Notes: generated from the sequence alone by a model not told the origin. DNA of 64,000 nt from Desmodesmus armatus (GCA_007449985.2 VIIQ02000147.1:1-64000); one strand, 5' to 3'; numbered from the stretch's first letter, positions 14,753-28,443 are shown. Translations and numbers: made by a program.

Positions 14753-16207
14753 CCTGGATAAAGGCAGTTCAGGAGTTGGTTCTTTATACGTTACTGAGTT
14801 GATTTGCTGCTAGTGGGCCGAGACAGGCACTGCTGCCAGAGAGAGCGCGCGCTGCTGTATATGTCTCGAGGGAGACAGTATGACGACGTATGTGGCTCAA
14901 GTTTGTCTGATATGAGGTTATAAGCTGTTTATATACTGTTCAGTCCGAAGGCGGTGACTGCAAGCAACTTGCTTGGGATGCGTTCACTGGTTGCGGCAGG
15001 AAGCTGTGACGATGCCAGCGGGCGCTGGTAAACAACATGAAGGTGCGTTGCAATGAATGCAGCAAGACTACTAAAGTTCATTGAAGCACCTACGTGGTAT
15101 GTTACCTGTTGGGCACGCGCCCTTTTGTGTGAGTGACGAAGCCACATACTATTCCCCATCTAGACGTTCAGTAGATGAACATACGCGTGAGTACTGTTCA
15201 CAATCAAATGCCGAGCACTAATGTGAGCATATCATATGCGATGCATCCGTCAGAAGGAAGGGATATACAGCAGTCACACAGCAGTACAGCTGCTTCAGTG
15301 ATGGACCAACATGCATATGTTATGTATGTAGGTGTCGACAATGCCTGTGTGCAACACACGTGTGTTGTCACTGTAGATGCCGCCGAGAACGTTCAACATG
15401 ATCCCACTCTGCACTTGTCAGGTGGTGTACATGGTGGCACCTTGTGTGCTTCTGGGCAGCCAGACCATCATGCCATCTACTGGGATTGCTTATTGAAAGG
15501 GTCTTTATGGTATCAGCTTGTTGACATCAATGGGTGTTTCATACCCATGCCTTTGTTTGGCCGAGAAGCAGGCTGCGCCAGCGTGACTTTTGGCGGGAAG
15601 CGGAGGTGTCGTTCCGGGCTGCATCACAGAGGTACTATCTCAAGTTCTTCAGCTTCACCACCTCGTTGCAAGTGCTTTTGGCATGTTTGGTATGTTCCTT
15701 TACGTCATGGCAGTGCTATTAGGATCTGGCGCGGGCGACATAGAATGCATTTTGTTACCAGATGCATATACAGATTGACATAACGGAAGTAAGACTTGTA
15801 TAACTCCATGCTTCAAATGTCAGAGCTGGTCGATGCCTGAGGCGGCAGATGCGAAGCTGCACCCAACGACCAGCAATGAGGAGGATAAGTATAATAGTTG
15901 GTTGAATGCATTATGGTTCAATCATATCATTTCCTGTGTTACTCGACGGAAATAGTCACCTTGCTGTATTGTCCATCCCGTACCAGGAACTTCCTGGCAG
16001 GAAGGTGATTTCAACCCGTTCGCTGCTGCAACCTGCTCCAGGCTGTAGACTAGCAGATTTTCAGTAACATTTGCTTATTAAATCCTACATCAGTTCCGCG
16101 CCTCCGCGTTCAGGCTGGCAGTTGCGCGCTTGTCTCGTAAACACTCAAACTGCTGCGCACAGCATCAATTGCATTCACCCTCCCAGAGTGCAAACAAGAA
16201 CTTTAGG
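14753..16207. promoter_or_regulatory. Divergent promoter region of Sushi-like genes B and C
   Basis: The 1.45 kb between the start codons of gene B (14752, minus) and gene C (16208, plus) must carry both promoters. A 202-codon plus-strand frame at 15175-15783 has no recognisable domain. I treat it as non-coding. A 16-bp palindrome with a CACGTG core sits near the middle. Confidence 0.55.
15352..15367. promoter_or_regulatory. 16-bp perfect palindrome with G-box core
   Basis: CAACACACGTGTGTTG reads the same on both strands and contains CACGTG, the binding core of bHLH and bZIP factors. It lies about 600 bp from the gene B start and 840 bp from the gene C start. Function is inferred only from position and sequence. 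Confidence 0.4.
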
Positions 16208-16618
16208 ATGGGTATATCACGGCTTGCTGCCGTGTCCCTGTTGGTGCTGGCATTAGGCAGAGCAGCAGCAGATTGTGACAGTGCACCCAGGACAGCCTTT
16301 GGAACGCCCCAGAACTGCAAATATCCTTCCAAAATTGGAGAAACCTGTGCTATCAGTTGCAGCAGGTGAGTCATGCAGGTTGTGCAAGAGGCGCCGTGCT
16401 TGCTGCACCCGCCAGCCACCAGCAGAGGTGTTGCGAGCTGCAACATCAACTATCACTTGCAGGATATATGACGAAGCACAGTATGAACAGCCACTACACG
16501 CTTTTTATGTCACCCATACCCGCCCAATTGCTTTAGCCTGGCCACTGCCACAAGGGGTAGTCCTGAAGAGTAAACGTCAGGAGAACTATGAATGCTGTGT
16601 GTAGCAGTGTCAGAAACA

Positions 16619-16656
<38 letters not shown>

Positions 16657-17580
16657 AGGCACATGGCGACTGCCACATGCACAAGCGACGGCTGGGTAGT
16701 GGACAACCCTTGCGCTAGAGGTGTGTTGTGTGTTTGACGCATCTCCAGATGATTATGATTCTTTGGGAAGCGTTTTAGGCCTTGACTCTAGCGTATCTGG
16801 TAGAACAAAGCGATTTTCATCTGCCCCTCGGTACGGCACGCACGGCATGACATTGGCACTTGCATGTGTGTAATAGTACAAATGAGGCATAAGAATTAAC
16901 ACAGCATGTGCAAGGCAGCTGCTGCACCAATTCACAATGTGTGCATGCGTCACGTGTGCAAAAAAGGCCATGCACTTGCTGAACCCCTCAGATGCTGCCA
17001 GTGTGGCATGTCTGCACCGTTGGGGACGCAGCAGCAGCGACAGCAACGACTAGCAGTCGCCTCCCAGTAGCAGCAGCAGCAGCAGTAGCAGGTAATGCAA
17101 TGTGTGCTGCTGCCCTGCAGGCTGGATGAAGGAGGTTGGTGAGGGTCAAGGCCGCAACCAGGGAGCAGGCCAAGGTTGGTAGTGGTGGTAGGAGGACATG
17201 CAGCCGCACACAGTCAAACAACACAGATGTCACGCCTAGGATGGTGTGGGGGGACCACAAGCGCCCTTGATTGCATGACAACCTCCCTCCAAACCAAGGC
17301 TCACATGCGGCATGTGTGCACTGACGCAGTAAGCAAAGGCTTGCGTTGTTGCTGGCGAGCCAGCGTTTCCTCGACGGGGGTGTCATGTCACTTGGGAAAG
17401 CGCTGTCAAGCCAAGTTGTGCAAAACAGTAAGGCTGAGTTGCTATGCCGTGTGTACATACGCGCCTGTAACGCAGGGTCTGGGAAGGGCATGGCGCAAGG
17501 CATGGCGCAAGGCACGGCGCAAGGTGAGCAAGGGGATTTATGCAGGGACCTTGAACAGCATCAAATCGAAGCATCATTCA

Positions 17581-17635
<55 letters not shown>

Positions 17636-18480
17636 GCAGCAGCGCTGGCTGGTGGCATAGACTTGGCAGCAAAGAAATGGCCGCACTGTGTTGTGGAGGA
17701 CGAGCTGATCGCGCCCAGCCGCTGCCGCCAACACGTGGCTTGCAGCCGTACAACACTAAACCACAACCCCATACCCTAGAGTACCGCCCAGCCGCCGCAG
17801 CCAACAAGTGACTTGCCGCCATGTGATACACGCTTCTTTGGCTCAAGCACCAACCACACCACGACAGAGATTAGTGCCCAGGGCCACAGGGCACATGGCA
17901 GTGGGGAAAAGAGGGGGCCCGTGAGGTTCAGGCATGCAATCATCCAAGCAAATGCCAATTGAGTCTGAGACCAAGCCTAGGGCTGAACAATGCACAACAT
18001 GCACACGAAGTTGACTTGGGCCAACCCGGTCTGGCATGAGCAATGCACGAAAAGCACACACAACATGGGCAGGGCTGTTGCCCAATTAGCTTCAATGGTT
18101 TCTTTCTGAGAGGGTAAAAGAAGGACAACGTCTGCTAGGATGTATTACGGCAGTGCGCTGAGCCCCTGCCCTGGCTTTCCCTGCCCCACCAAATCAGTCT
18201 GTCAGACTGCATACACCACCTGACCTCCTGCACCTACATTGATTGTAGGTGCCCGCACCCTATCCGCCACCCCTGATATCCCCACAGGGATCAACCAGGG
18301 AATGAAACAGGACCACAACCAGGGCAGCAATCAGGGCGTGGGACAGGGTGCTGCGGTGTCCCAACAGGCTGTGGCACAGCCAGCAAAGCAGGCAGCAGCT
18401 CCACAGGCTAAGGCGGCTGAGGTTCACAGTCAGGTGCACAGCCAACAGAATGCTCAGGAGAAGACTCAAACAGTGGCCTC

Positions 18481-18557
<77 letters not shown>

Positions 18558-18684
18558 CGCCAGCAACGGCTGCAGCCGCCAAGTCAGCGGCCCCCGCAAC
18601 CGCCAACCCCGCAGCAAGCAGCTTGCCCCCTACAGCAGGAGGCAAACAAGAGCAGCCCAAGCCTGCTATAAAGGCTGATGCATC

Positions 18685-18740
<56 letters not shown>

Positions 18741-18774
18741 TGCCAGCCACTGCCGGCACAGTAGTGACACCAAC

Positions 18775-18817
<43 letters not shown>

Positions 18818-20654
18818 GCTGGACTGGCTGCCAAGCTGTCTGGTATGCACGGCTTCCAACCTGGGGTGGAGCTGTACGCATCAGCTTCACCATCCAACCA
18901 ACAGTCAGCACCAGCAGGAGCAGGACCAGACAAACTCAATGCAAGAAGCACTTCTACAACGACCTCTGCCACTGTGGTCCAGACCGGTCCCCAGTCAGCA
19001 GCTGCTGCAACACCAGCAGCAGTCACAAAACCCGCGGCAGCATCACCAGCAGCAGCACCAGCAGCACCAGCACCAGCAGCAGCAGCAGCTGCTCAGCCCT
19101 CAGCCTCTGCCCAAGGCTCCCAGCAGGCCAAGGCATGGAAGCCCCTTCCATACACAGGCACCAAGGCAGCGGCAGTTGTGCCTGCAGTACCCAGCCAGCC
19201 TCGCACTCAAACTCAAGGTCAACAGCATAGCCAGGGCAAGGCTCAGGGCAAGGATGAGGGGCATAGGCAGGGCCAGGTTCAAGCGCAGATGCAGGGTGCA
19301 GCAACAGAACAAACTGCCACTCAACCCTTGAAGCATGAGCACACATTACCCACCGCCCAGTCGGTCTCCGGAGCCCCGAATCCACAGACCATAGTCTCCC
19401 GCCCTGTAGAGCAGCAGGACCCCAAGACAGCACCCACACCAGCAGCAGCAGCAGCACCAAGTAGACCTCAGGCCGAGGCCAGCAAGGATCAGCCACAGCA
19501 GAGTGACAGCAGCAACCAGCACAACAGCACAATAGCAACAGCACCAGCAGCAAGTGGACCCCAAGCTAACAACAGCCAGCACAGCAGCACAACAGCGACA
19601 TCACCAGCAGCGCCAGCAGCAAGTATGCCTCAGGCTAGCAGCAGCCAGCACAGCAGCACACCAGCAACAGCACCAGCAGCGCCATCAGCAAGTGGACCCC
19701 ACACTAGCAGTACCCAGCACAGCAGCACACCAGCAACAGCAGCACATGGCGATGATACTGCCGATGACAGCAACACACTGCTGGCACTGGGCACATGGAC
19801 AAACCCAGCAACAGAGGGTACATCGAGTGGAAGCAGCACCCAGGCAGCGCCCAGGCCCAACGCAATTGACCAACAGCAGCAGCAGCAGCAGCAGCAGCCT
19901 GATGGGTCACAGGGAGCTGCAGGCCTCAGCACTTTGCACTTAAAAGCCAAAAGGTCAGCGGACAGCGGTGCTACCTCCGCAGCCAGTCCTTCACCTGCTG
20001 AGGAGACGAAGAGGGCAGAGCCTGAGGAAGAGGAGTGGAAGCCACCAGCAGGTGAGCGTGAGATGAGATGTGGGTGGTCAACCCCCGGGAGGGGAGGGGG
20101 GATGTGTTCGTATGGCGTTGTGTAAGGGACCCGCTTGTGTGCTTTCTGTCCCAAAATTGGACGGCTCTGCTCCATCCTGCATGTGCTTGGCACAACCTTC
20201 TGTCTTGAGGGCGGCCCTAGCTTCTCTATCACTTCGCCTGTCTAATTCCCCCACCCCCCCCCCCCCCCCTCTCCACCGTCGGCCTCTGGCTGATTTCTGG
20301 GTTGCCGAATCTCACCCTATGAGTTGCGCCCACTCACTAAAACACCATCTGAATTTCATCACACATTTTATCTCAACATTGGTCCTGGTCTTGCCCGCAG
20401 ACGACAAGGACGACGACGAGGAAGAGGATGCCGTCACCGAGGAATGGACACCGATGCCCACCAGGGCAGGATCTCGCAAATGGCGGACGACTGCAAAACC
20501 TTTCCTCACGCGCATGCCGGCGAGGTTCTTCAACAGGGCCGATGCCGTGATGGCCAACGAGCGGCTCGCGCGGAGGCCGCGACTGTCGATGAGTGCCGCG
20601 AAACGCATGGCGAAGTGGAAGCAGGCCCAGGCTAATGCCCAGCACCAAGTCTGA
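16208..20654 (+). CDS. Secreted Sushi-like protein C with poly-Q tail
   Basis: Proposed exons are 16208-16365, 16659-16720, 18249-20051 and 20401-20654, GT-AG, with matching phases; they give 758 residues. A signal peptide (about residues 1-21) is followed by one six-cysteine module from Cys23 to Cys71 (NCKYPSKIGETCAISC, then ATCTSDGWVVDNPC), split by an intron at the same place and phase as in genes A and B. The tail has an NQG-rich start, poly-Q tracts near 151-176, 220-237 and 250-263, and many Ala/Ser/Pro/Thr repeats. It ends with an acidic EEEEWKP segment and a basic C-terminus (RTTAKPFLTRMPARFFNRAD). Unlike A and B it has one module. The 1.5-kb second intron contains an NQG-like segment at 17118-17175 and a CAG tract at 17580-17635, which could be extra or lost exons. 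It is head-to-head with gene B. A wall or matrix role is inferred. Confidence 0.75.
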
Positions 20655-22980
20655 TCGCAAGTATATTTCAGGATTCCGAGTCCGATGTGGGAAGTTCCCG
20701 CCTTTGCAGCAGCTCGACAAGGGCACGTAATTTGTCGACAGTGCCGCTTTTGCAGGCGTTCCTTTATCCGTTGCAGGAATATTGGTTAAACAAGCACAGC
20801 GGACGTCGCACGCCTGGTGCACCGGTTTGCAGCATGATCTGGTCAACAGTGCACGGTACAGTTGGCATGCAGAGGTTGATGCTGTAGAATGATGGAATTC
20901 CTTATGCATGTCCTGTGCGGCATTTTTTGGTGTCAGTCAGTTCACTGCGCAACAGTCCCTTCAGTGTGACGAGTAGGGGGTTGCCCAATGCTGTACAGAC
21001 CAGAGTACCACCGCCACATATGAGAACAAAGTACCCGTTGCATGCGCAGTGCTGTGTATTTGCCCGGTGGCTGCATATGTCCGCCTGATGATCATGAGTG
21101 ATGGTGTCGGTGCACTTTCCGTTTCTCAGCAGGATCTAACAAGCTCACATGCGGCATCGTGACCGTCAGTGGCTGCAGACTGCATTATGTGCGAACATCA
21201 TGGCCATTATCACGCCTGGGGTGTGCCTAGTGGTAATGGATTCAGTTTAGTCATGGCTAACGCTTGCACTTGGAGTCAGCATCTGTTACCAAGATGTGGA
21301 GATACTGTCTGTCAGATCTGTCTAGACTGAGAGTGCACATGATCATCATGTGTGCGATCCTGCGCACAGTTGTCACTGACACGGCAAATTGTGGCATGGC
21401 ACGTGGCAACGCAAAGTGAATTTTTGCAAGGTGGCTGTGTGCACAGCGGCGCCTTCATCACCACTACCGCAGGGCTTCCAACCATTGGGCCTTGTGCCTT
21501 GTTCGAGAGGCCCTCCACGATGTTGCATTGGCTTTATGCAGACTGAATTTGTTTTGTATGTACAAGCAGCTTGCCGAGCTTGAATCAAGAAAGTGTTTGC
21601 AGCTGGCTTCTGCAGCAGCAGCAGGCCACTTCACACTGGCAATATGCCTGCAGTGTGATGAATGACAGGCCGTCTGAATCTCACATGTTAAAGTGTGTGG
21701 CAGCACTTCACAAAAGGTGCTTGCGCTGCAAGTGGCAGACATCTTCTTCAAGCAGTACGTTGTGACATTGTCTGTTGCAGCAGTAATCAAGTGCCCTGCT
21801 CTGGACTGCTGCTAGCCGGGCTGCAGGGCATGGACCGTTAGCAGCAGCAGAAGCTTCACTTCAAGTGCCACAATAATGCTACACAGTGAATCCGATTCTG
21901 ACGGTCAGACAGCATCAAGTGTAAGTCACAAAAGCACACGCTGTGAATCAGATCATGGGCGTCAGCAACAGCTTACAGCAGTGACTTCACGTCCAAGTGC
22001 ACATCAGACAATGCCGGTGTCACAGGCAGCTGCCTGCCACAGCGCCGGCCCAGGCTGGAGAGGCTAGGCCTTGTGTTGCGGCAGACATGCAGTATGCGCA
22101 GAGACACACACCAGCACTCTGAGAGAGGCACACAGACACCCCACCAGCCACTATAGACAACGGCTGCTCCAACAGCTATGTAAGCAGCTGGCGGACTCCA
22201 CTTCTGAGCCTCCGGGTGCACTGTCGGACAGGCTGGGGTAATGAAAATACAATCTCTTGCGCCGCGCATCAGACACACATCAAACCCTCACCCCTGACCC
22301 TATCTTGTGGCACACCAGCCCAAACCCCAAAACAGCGCCAACCCAGGCGTGCTGGCCTGGGTTGGATGCCCACTGGGCTGCTGCAGCTGTCCACACACAC
22401 AGTGCGAAGTTGCCGCAGCTTCAGTGAGCTCTGACAACGTCACACACACTGACGCGCACGGTGCAACACACTGTCAATGCACTGCAGTGCAGACTTCCGG
22501 TGAAAGTGCCATGGTGACTACAGGGCTACTGTAGAGCGCTGTCACAGCCTGTGTACTGCACCCTGTTGACGTCGCCGTCTGTATAGGGCTGCTACCTCTG
22601 CAAAACACGATGCCGCTTTGACACGATGCCACACTTGGCAAGCGTGCCCTACAGACCTCAAGGCAAGTGTTAAAAACACACACAAGACGGATGCAAGGAC
22701 ACTGCTGGCGACACGCGCCCTAGCGTCGTCCCCAGCAGCTGCAGGGGACCTGGGCTCCTTGTGAGGAAAGTCCAAACCAGCCTGACGCACGGTTCACATG
22801 ACGCCATCCTCTGCCTCTCAAACAAAGAAGTGCTATTGACTTCTAGCCACTCGTACAGGCGTCACCACAATTGGTTGAAGCCTGTGGGAGCCGCTCCTGG
22901 TGACGTTTGGCTGCTGCCAACACAGCCTTGATTGCATGATGACGATGACGTCACATGAAGTCATATTACGTCACATTGCG
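20655..22980. other. Intergenic region, no gene recognised
   Basis: 2.3 kb between the stop of gene C and the minus-strand stop of the CCDC25 gene, so both 3' ends face inward. Short open frames are present on both strands but none shows a domain, a low-complexity coding pattern or plausible splice partners. Confidence 0.5.
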
Positions 22981-23074
22981 TCACATGAAGTCGTCCTCTG
23001 CCTCCTCGAATGACGAGTACTTGCTGCGCATCTCTGCATTCGACGTCATGTTCTCAGACTGCGGGGGAGGGGCG

Positions 23075-23130
<56 letters not shown>

Positions 23131-25771
23131 AGCTGTTGACAGTGGCTGGCCCCAACCACAATAATCAGACACATGTGTTGCTGCTGATGTTCTCCATCCT
23201 CCTCCAAACCCACCACCAGCAGCACACACCCGTTCTGATTGCTACAACCATACACTGTACCCGTTCTGATTGCTACAACCATGCACATGTTGATCTGTTG
23301 GGCCGCCTACCCCCCCCCCCACAAACACACACACACACACACACACAGAGGACAGCCCTGTAGACTGTCGTAAGCGCAAGAGCACAACCCAGGTGGACGC
23401 CTTCCTTTTTATCTCACGCTAACGACAGCTTTGACGCAGGGATCGCCCTGGTTTTCCGTGCTAGCGTCATTGTATGACTATCCTTGTCGGATGATTGCTA
23501 GCCAGCATGCATGTGCACGCATGCAGTCTCTCTGTTGACACACAGACACGCACCCCCCCCCCCCCCACACACACACACATACACACACGCCCCCCACCTT
23601 CATGAGTGCCTTGTAGCTGCGTAGCTCCTCCTGCTTCTTTGTCTCCCCCCCCCCCCCCCACCCACCTTCCACCCACCCACCCACCTGTCAAGTACACTTC
23701 CCCCTCCCCCCCACCCACCCACCAGGTTGTGGCACCTCTTCTGCTAAACCCCAACCGCATGTCAAGCTCCCCCCAACACAAAGAAAGATCATCCACCACC
23801 TCCCCCACCCCCCCCCCCCCCATACACACACACCCACACCCACACTCCCAATCCAAGTGTTAATCAAGTGGCACCCCGTGTGATGATAATGCTTGGAGTG
23901 GGTGTCAGGAGGGTAGACCCCGCCGTCCTTACAGGGCGTGAAGCCAATGGGAGGCAATCCTATGGCGTTACTGGGTTTGGAGGGGGCCCTGAAGCATTAT
24001 TATTAATATTATTATAAGTGTTTTACCCCCCCCCCCCCCCACACACACACACAGACCCCCCCCCCCCCCCAACCTTCATGAGTGCCTTGTAGCTGCGTAG
24101 CTCCTCCTGCTTCTTTGTCTCTTCCTTGGCAGCCTTCTCAGCAGCACGCACAGCACGATCCTCAGCACGCTTCTTGCCACGCTGGAGAGCCTCGTACGCC
24201 TGTACACACATCAAACAGCAGCAGCAGCAGCAGCAGCAGCAGCGGCAGCAGTGGCACTGTATGACACTGTAAAAACCAGAACGTGCGAGGCAGCGGCGAC
24301 AGCACCACAGCAAATCCGCTCGAGCAGACGCCCCCCCCCCCCCCCGACCTCCTCTAGATACGCGTCTGTATAGCAGACCGAATCGCACCTCTTTTTCTGC
24401 CTTGAAGTTGGGTTGCCGCTCCTGCTTCGACTTTTCCAATCGGTTAAGCAGCGTGGTGTCCTTGCGCGCGACCGTCACGTAGCGCCGGCACTTCTCGTCG
24501 TGAAAGCCCACCTGTAAGCAAAGCAAGGCGCAGTGTCAAAATGTTCACAGAACCGGGGCCTGCTACGTGGCTAGGCTTCTTGTTCGGCATCTGTGACATC
24601 TTGTAGTACTGACAGACAGGGCATTGCGCCGCGCAATAGGATAGTATCCTTAATGTTGTAGATGCAACAGACAGCAGTCACGCCGATGCAAAGGTTGGCA
24701 TATCCCCCCCACCCCCACCTTCCACCCATTTACCTTGGCGCTCCTGCACATGTCCCACATCCAAGCCCTCCCCCCCCCCCCCCCCCCCCGATAAACCTGC
24801 CTTCCTTCCATACTGACCCCGTCCCTCCCTCACCTGCCCCACATCCATGTTTGGTGTCTTCCTCAGGTTGCCCCAAGGCGTGTACACAATCTTCAGGTCG
24901 TTCTGCTTGCACCCTGAGTAAGCAGCAGCAGCAGCAGCAGCAGCAGCAGTGGCAGCACAGCAGGCTCGGGTAATGCCTTGCGGTCACTACTCGCACGGCT
25001 GCACCGCTAGGACCGCTCTTACTTGCGCGGCCGCAAGTACGTGTTTCTATATTCTTTTTTTGCTCAGCGCTTGAGCGTGCTGTTTGCACACCAGGCTCAG
25101 TTCAGATACACCAGGGCCTGATGCCCAGCTAAATGTGCAACTTGGGTGTGGTTCACAAGGCCTTATAAATCTGGACTCAGCCTGTTTTGTAAACAGCAAG
25201 CCCAAGCGCTGGCCTGTTGCCTTGCAGGGGTGCATCAAAGATGACACTAGTGAGGATGCGCACCACCCGTCCCGTGGTCTGCATCCTCACTAGTGTGATC
25301 TTTGATGCACCCCTGCAAAGCAACAGGCCAGCGCTTGGGCTTGCAGTGTTGGGTGTTGGCTGTCGAACGAGTGAGTCGCTGTGCCAAAGGGATTATACAG
25401 TTACAGGATGCAGATTTAGTACTCTTGCATGCCTTGTTGCCGGCGCCAAACTATGCGAGCCTTGGTGCTTGGGCATCAACTGTTGCGCAGCGCAGGCTGA
25501 GCAGAAGGCTGCCAGGCAGAATGAGCTTGATGGGGTGTCTCATGACGTCTGTGGCCACCCCGGGCCAGGCTGGCGGCATTGCTCACATGTGACTGTACAC
25601 CCCCCCCCCAGGGGCGTCGCTCCGCTCCAATGCTTTCCCTCCTGCAACCCTGAACGCTGCCGGCGTTGCATTGGATGGCTGTGTGCTCCTTGCCGCACCG
25701 GCTGCATCACACTCCCCGGCTTCACCCCTCACCCTTCCCCCCCTCCACCACCCATCTACCACACACGACGG

Positions 25772-25805
<34 letters not shown>

Positions 25806-27310
25806 CGCTCCCCAAAACACGTGCACGGGCGTCCCCTGCCACACAACTACCACACAGCACACCCGACATTCTCCCACCCACCCTGTATGCTGTTGGCCTT
25901 TGTGAGTTGTGCCGCGTCCTCCAGTGTGTCAGCAGGGATGTCGTCAACGGCAAATGCTGTGTTTTCACAATGAGTATGTAACTCTGTACATCACTGGCCC
26001 GGGCAAGCTGTGCACTGTTTTGTCCCCTGCACCCCTCCCCCCCAAACCAAACAACACCACACCAAATACCAAACCTGCAGCACACCCACAATCAGATAGT
26101 CCCTCAGAGAGAGGTCTCTTACAGTAAGTCACATACCCTGTATGCTGTTGGCCTTTGTGAGTTGTGCTGCATCCTCCAGTGTGTCAGCAGGGATGTCGTC
26201 AATGGCCATACCCTCAGGCAGACGCAAGTACACGTGCGCACTGCTCAGGGCATCTACGTGAAACCTGGTGAAGATGGGCGGGGGCGGGGGGGGGGGGGGG
26301 GGGAAGGGTAGCAGCCGTTCCAGGAGTCAAGACGACGATCAACGTACGCGTGGGGTGGGTGGGTGGGGGGTGGGCTGAAGGGGCCATCCCCTCAGGCAGA
26401 CGAAGGTGCACGTGCGCACTGCTCAGCGCATCTACGTGGAACCTGCGGTAGTCGAAGGGGGGAGGGGGGAGGGGGAATGCAGCGGACTGTGGTGTTCGCT
26501 CCACAAAACTTCTGCCAGCCGTGGAAAATGGAGTGCTTATCACCGCTCAAGTCTTGAACTACGTCAATGCAGATGGAGGGATCCCCTCAGGCAGCCGTAG
26601 ACCAAAAGATGTACACTGCTCACATCTACGGCGTCAACGTGAAACCTGTGGTGGTTCCAAGGGGGGGGGGGGTGAATCAGCAGGATGTGGTGTATCCCCT
26701 CCCCCCCCCCCCCCCCCCACCATGAGATCATCCTTCCGTTGCGGCACAGCAAGTGAGTGCCTTTGGGATGGTTGCCGACTCACCACACATCTGTTGGCAG
26801 GCCATACTTGATGAGCTCCTCATTCTCATACCTGCAGCAGCAGCAGCAGCAGCAGCAGCAAGCAGCAGCAGCAGCAAGCAGCAGCAAGCAGCAGCAATCA
26901 ACAGGCATCAAACTAATGCGTTCACATTGTTTGCTGCTGTCACTAAGAGCAGCAGCTGGTGGTGCCCTAAGCATTCAAGGTTTACATGGCACATTTCCCC
27001 CAGCAACCACAATTTGCCACAGCAAGGTCACCATACAGCAGCAGCAGCGGCGGCAGCAGCAGCAGCAACAGCAGCAGCAGCTGCACTGTCTCCACCAGGA
27101 TCATTCTTCTACATCACACTAGTCGACAGAACAACCGCCTGAGAAGCAGACTTGCCTGACAAGGCCCTGCTGTTGCTGCTGCTGTTGCTGCTGCTGCCTT
27201 TCTGAGTCCACAAACTCAACCCTGCCCCTGTCCCGTACCCCTCCTGTAGTCGACGAAGACCCCCACCCACACCCCATTTCCTTTCCCCCTCCCCGAGTAT
27301 GCAAGACACC

Positions 27311-27346
<36 letters not shown>

Positions 27347-27723
27347 AAACACACTCACTTGTCCTTGCCCATGTACACCAGGAAGTCATCCCTGCCCTCA
27401 ACATAGCCTGGACAAAGGAATGGGGTGAGGGAGGAGGGGGGGGGGCAGGGGAGCGGGCATTGCACAGATAACATGAAGCAGCTGATGCTACACACAGCAG
27501 GATCTTGCTTGAGAAATGTGCTGCAGTGTGTTGCATAGCTGCTGCTGCAACAAGCTGCCGCAATGCTGTCCTACCAATGTGGTAGGAGTGTGGTCCTGAT
27601 TCCAATGAGCTGTCTAATTTCTATTCCGGCCACCATGCTATAAGTTGAGGGTATGCTTCTGGCTGGCCAGAGCTGCCACACGGTCTGCAATCACCCACCT
27701 CGGGGGTAGAAGTAAAACACCAT
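22981..27723 (-). CDS. CCDC25: CCDC25 orthologue (NFACT-R domain protein)
   Basis: Eight exons on the minus strand: 27723-27699, 27407-27359, 26831-26784, 26264-26137, 24913-24834, 24511-24389, 24199-24074 and 23058-22981. All are GT-AG with agreeing phases and give 218 residues; the human protein is about 208. Landmarks in order are [73 protein letters not shown], a lysine/glutamate-rich coiled coil ([20 protein letters not shown]), [11 protein letters not shown] and an acidic end [11 protein letters not shown]. These match the CCDC25 family, whose NFACT-R fold is shared with Rqc2/NEMF. The molecular role in algae is unknown; the human protein is described as a DNA-sensing membrane-associated protein. 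Several introns contain decoy exon copies and one contains a 63-bp-arm hairpin. It is divergent from the lipase gene. Confidence 0.94.
23590..23640 (-). repeat. Decoy copy of the CCDC25 exon 7 donor end
   Basis: Repeats the last part of exon 7 ([16 protein letters not shown]) followed by GTGGGGG. It lies 0.45 kb downstream of the real exon end at 24074, inside the last intron. There is no matching upstream half, so it would not splice in phase as a complete exon. Confidence 0.85.
25197..25343. repeat. Long near-perfect hairpin (63-bp arms, 21-nt loop)
   Basis: Arms 25197-25259 and 25281-25343 are inverse complements with two mismatches; the loop is 25260-25280. It lies in the intron between exons 4 and 5 of CCDC25. 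The transcript on either strand would fold into one long stem. No coding content is seen. It could be a small-RNA precursor, a foldback element or a recent inverted duplication. Confidence 0.9.
25886..26660 (-). repeat. Decoy copies of CCDC25 exon 4 in both flanking introns
   Basis: Exon 4 proper is 26264-26137. Upstream lie two copies of its 5' half: near 26445-26380 ([19 protein letters not shown], intact) and near 26650-26585 ([15 protein letters not shown], degraded). Downstream lies a copy of its 3' half near 25960-25886 ([19 protein letters not shown] with a GTGGGT donor). Only the central copy is complete and in phase with both neighbours. Confidence 0.85.
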
Positions 27724-28443
27724 GCTGTTGCTTCTGTCTACCAAAGACTGATGCAAGGGCTGCTGTTGACTGCTGCTGTTTCACACTGCACTGCTGTTAG
27801 TGCCTCAGGTGTGCACAAACCTCCCCGGCTGCTGCTGCTTGTGCTGCACAGGCACAAGCACCCGCGCCTTGTTGCTGCGGTGCTGAGCTGCCAAGCAACG
27901 GTCGCTTGCTGCTGCTGGTGCTTATGCCCTGCAGCTGGTGTGCTACTTGCCGGATGCTGTGTCTTTGAGCTAGGCAAGCGCCAAGAACCGAACTGACAGC
28001 TACAGCCTGCCTTGGCAGCAGTTATGCGGTGGCTACTTCTATGGGGCTGGCTCTGAAAGCACAAAACAGCTCAGCACAGATGGAAAAGTCAATCCAAGAT
28101 CGATGCGAAGTTTTGATGCTGCTGCTGGGGACTAGACAGTTTTGAACAGCTTCTGCTGTTTGGCTGTTGATGGATCAGTAGGTCAGAAGGCAGTTCCGCC
28201 GGAGAAAGTGAGCTCGAATCTGGACCAAACCACAACTGGCCAATACATCGGTTGCAGCTTTCGCATCATGAGCACTCTGTGTCTGACTGGACCGGTAATG
28301 ACAAATGATCTGCTGGTGACGTGTATTCTTGGCAAGAGCGCTCCCAACGAGCTTGTCTCCAGTCGCACACGGTTCCATCCACACTTTCGTAGTGCCACAC
28401 CATCCGAACAAAGCATGAGCGGTGTTGATCAGGAGAAAAACAG
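27724..28443. promoter_or_regulatory. Divergent promoter region of CCDC25 and lipase genes
   Basis: 720 bp separate the CCDC25 start (minus) and the lipase start (plus). No recognised gene or clear core promoter motif was found; both promoters must lie here. Confidence 0.5.

Noticed and set aside
15175..15783. 202-codon plus-strand frame between genes B and C
   Set aside because: No recognisable motif and no splice partners; it lies where both divergent promoters must be.
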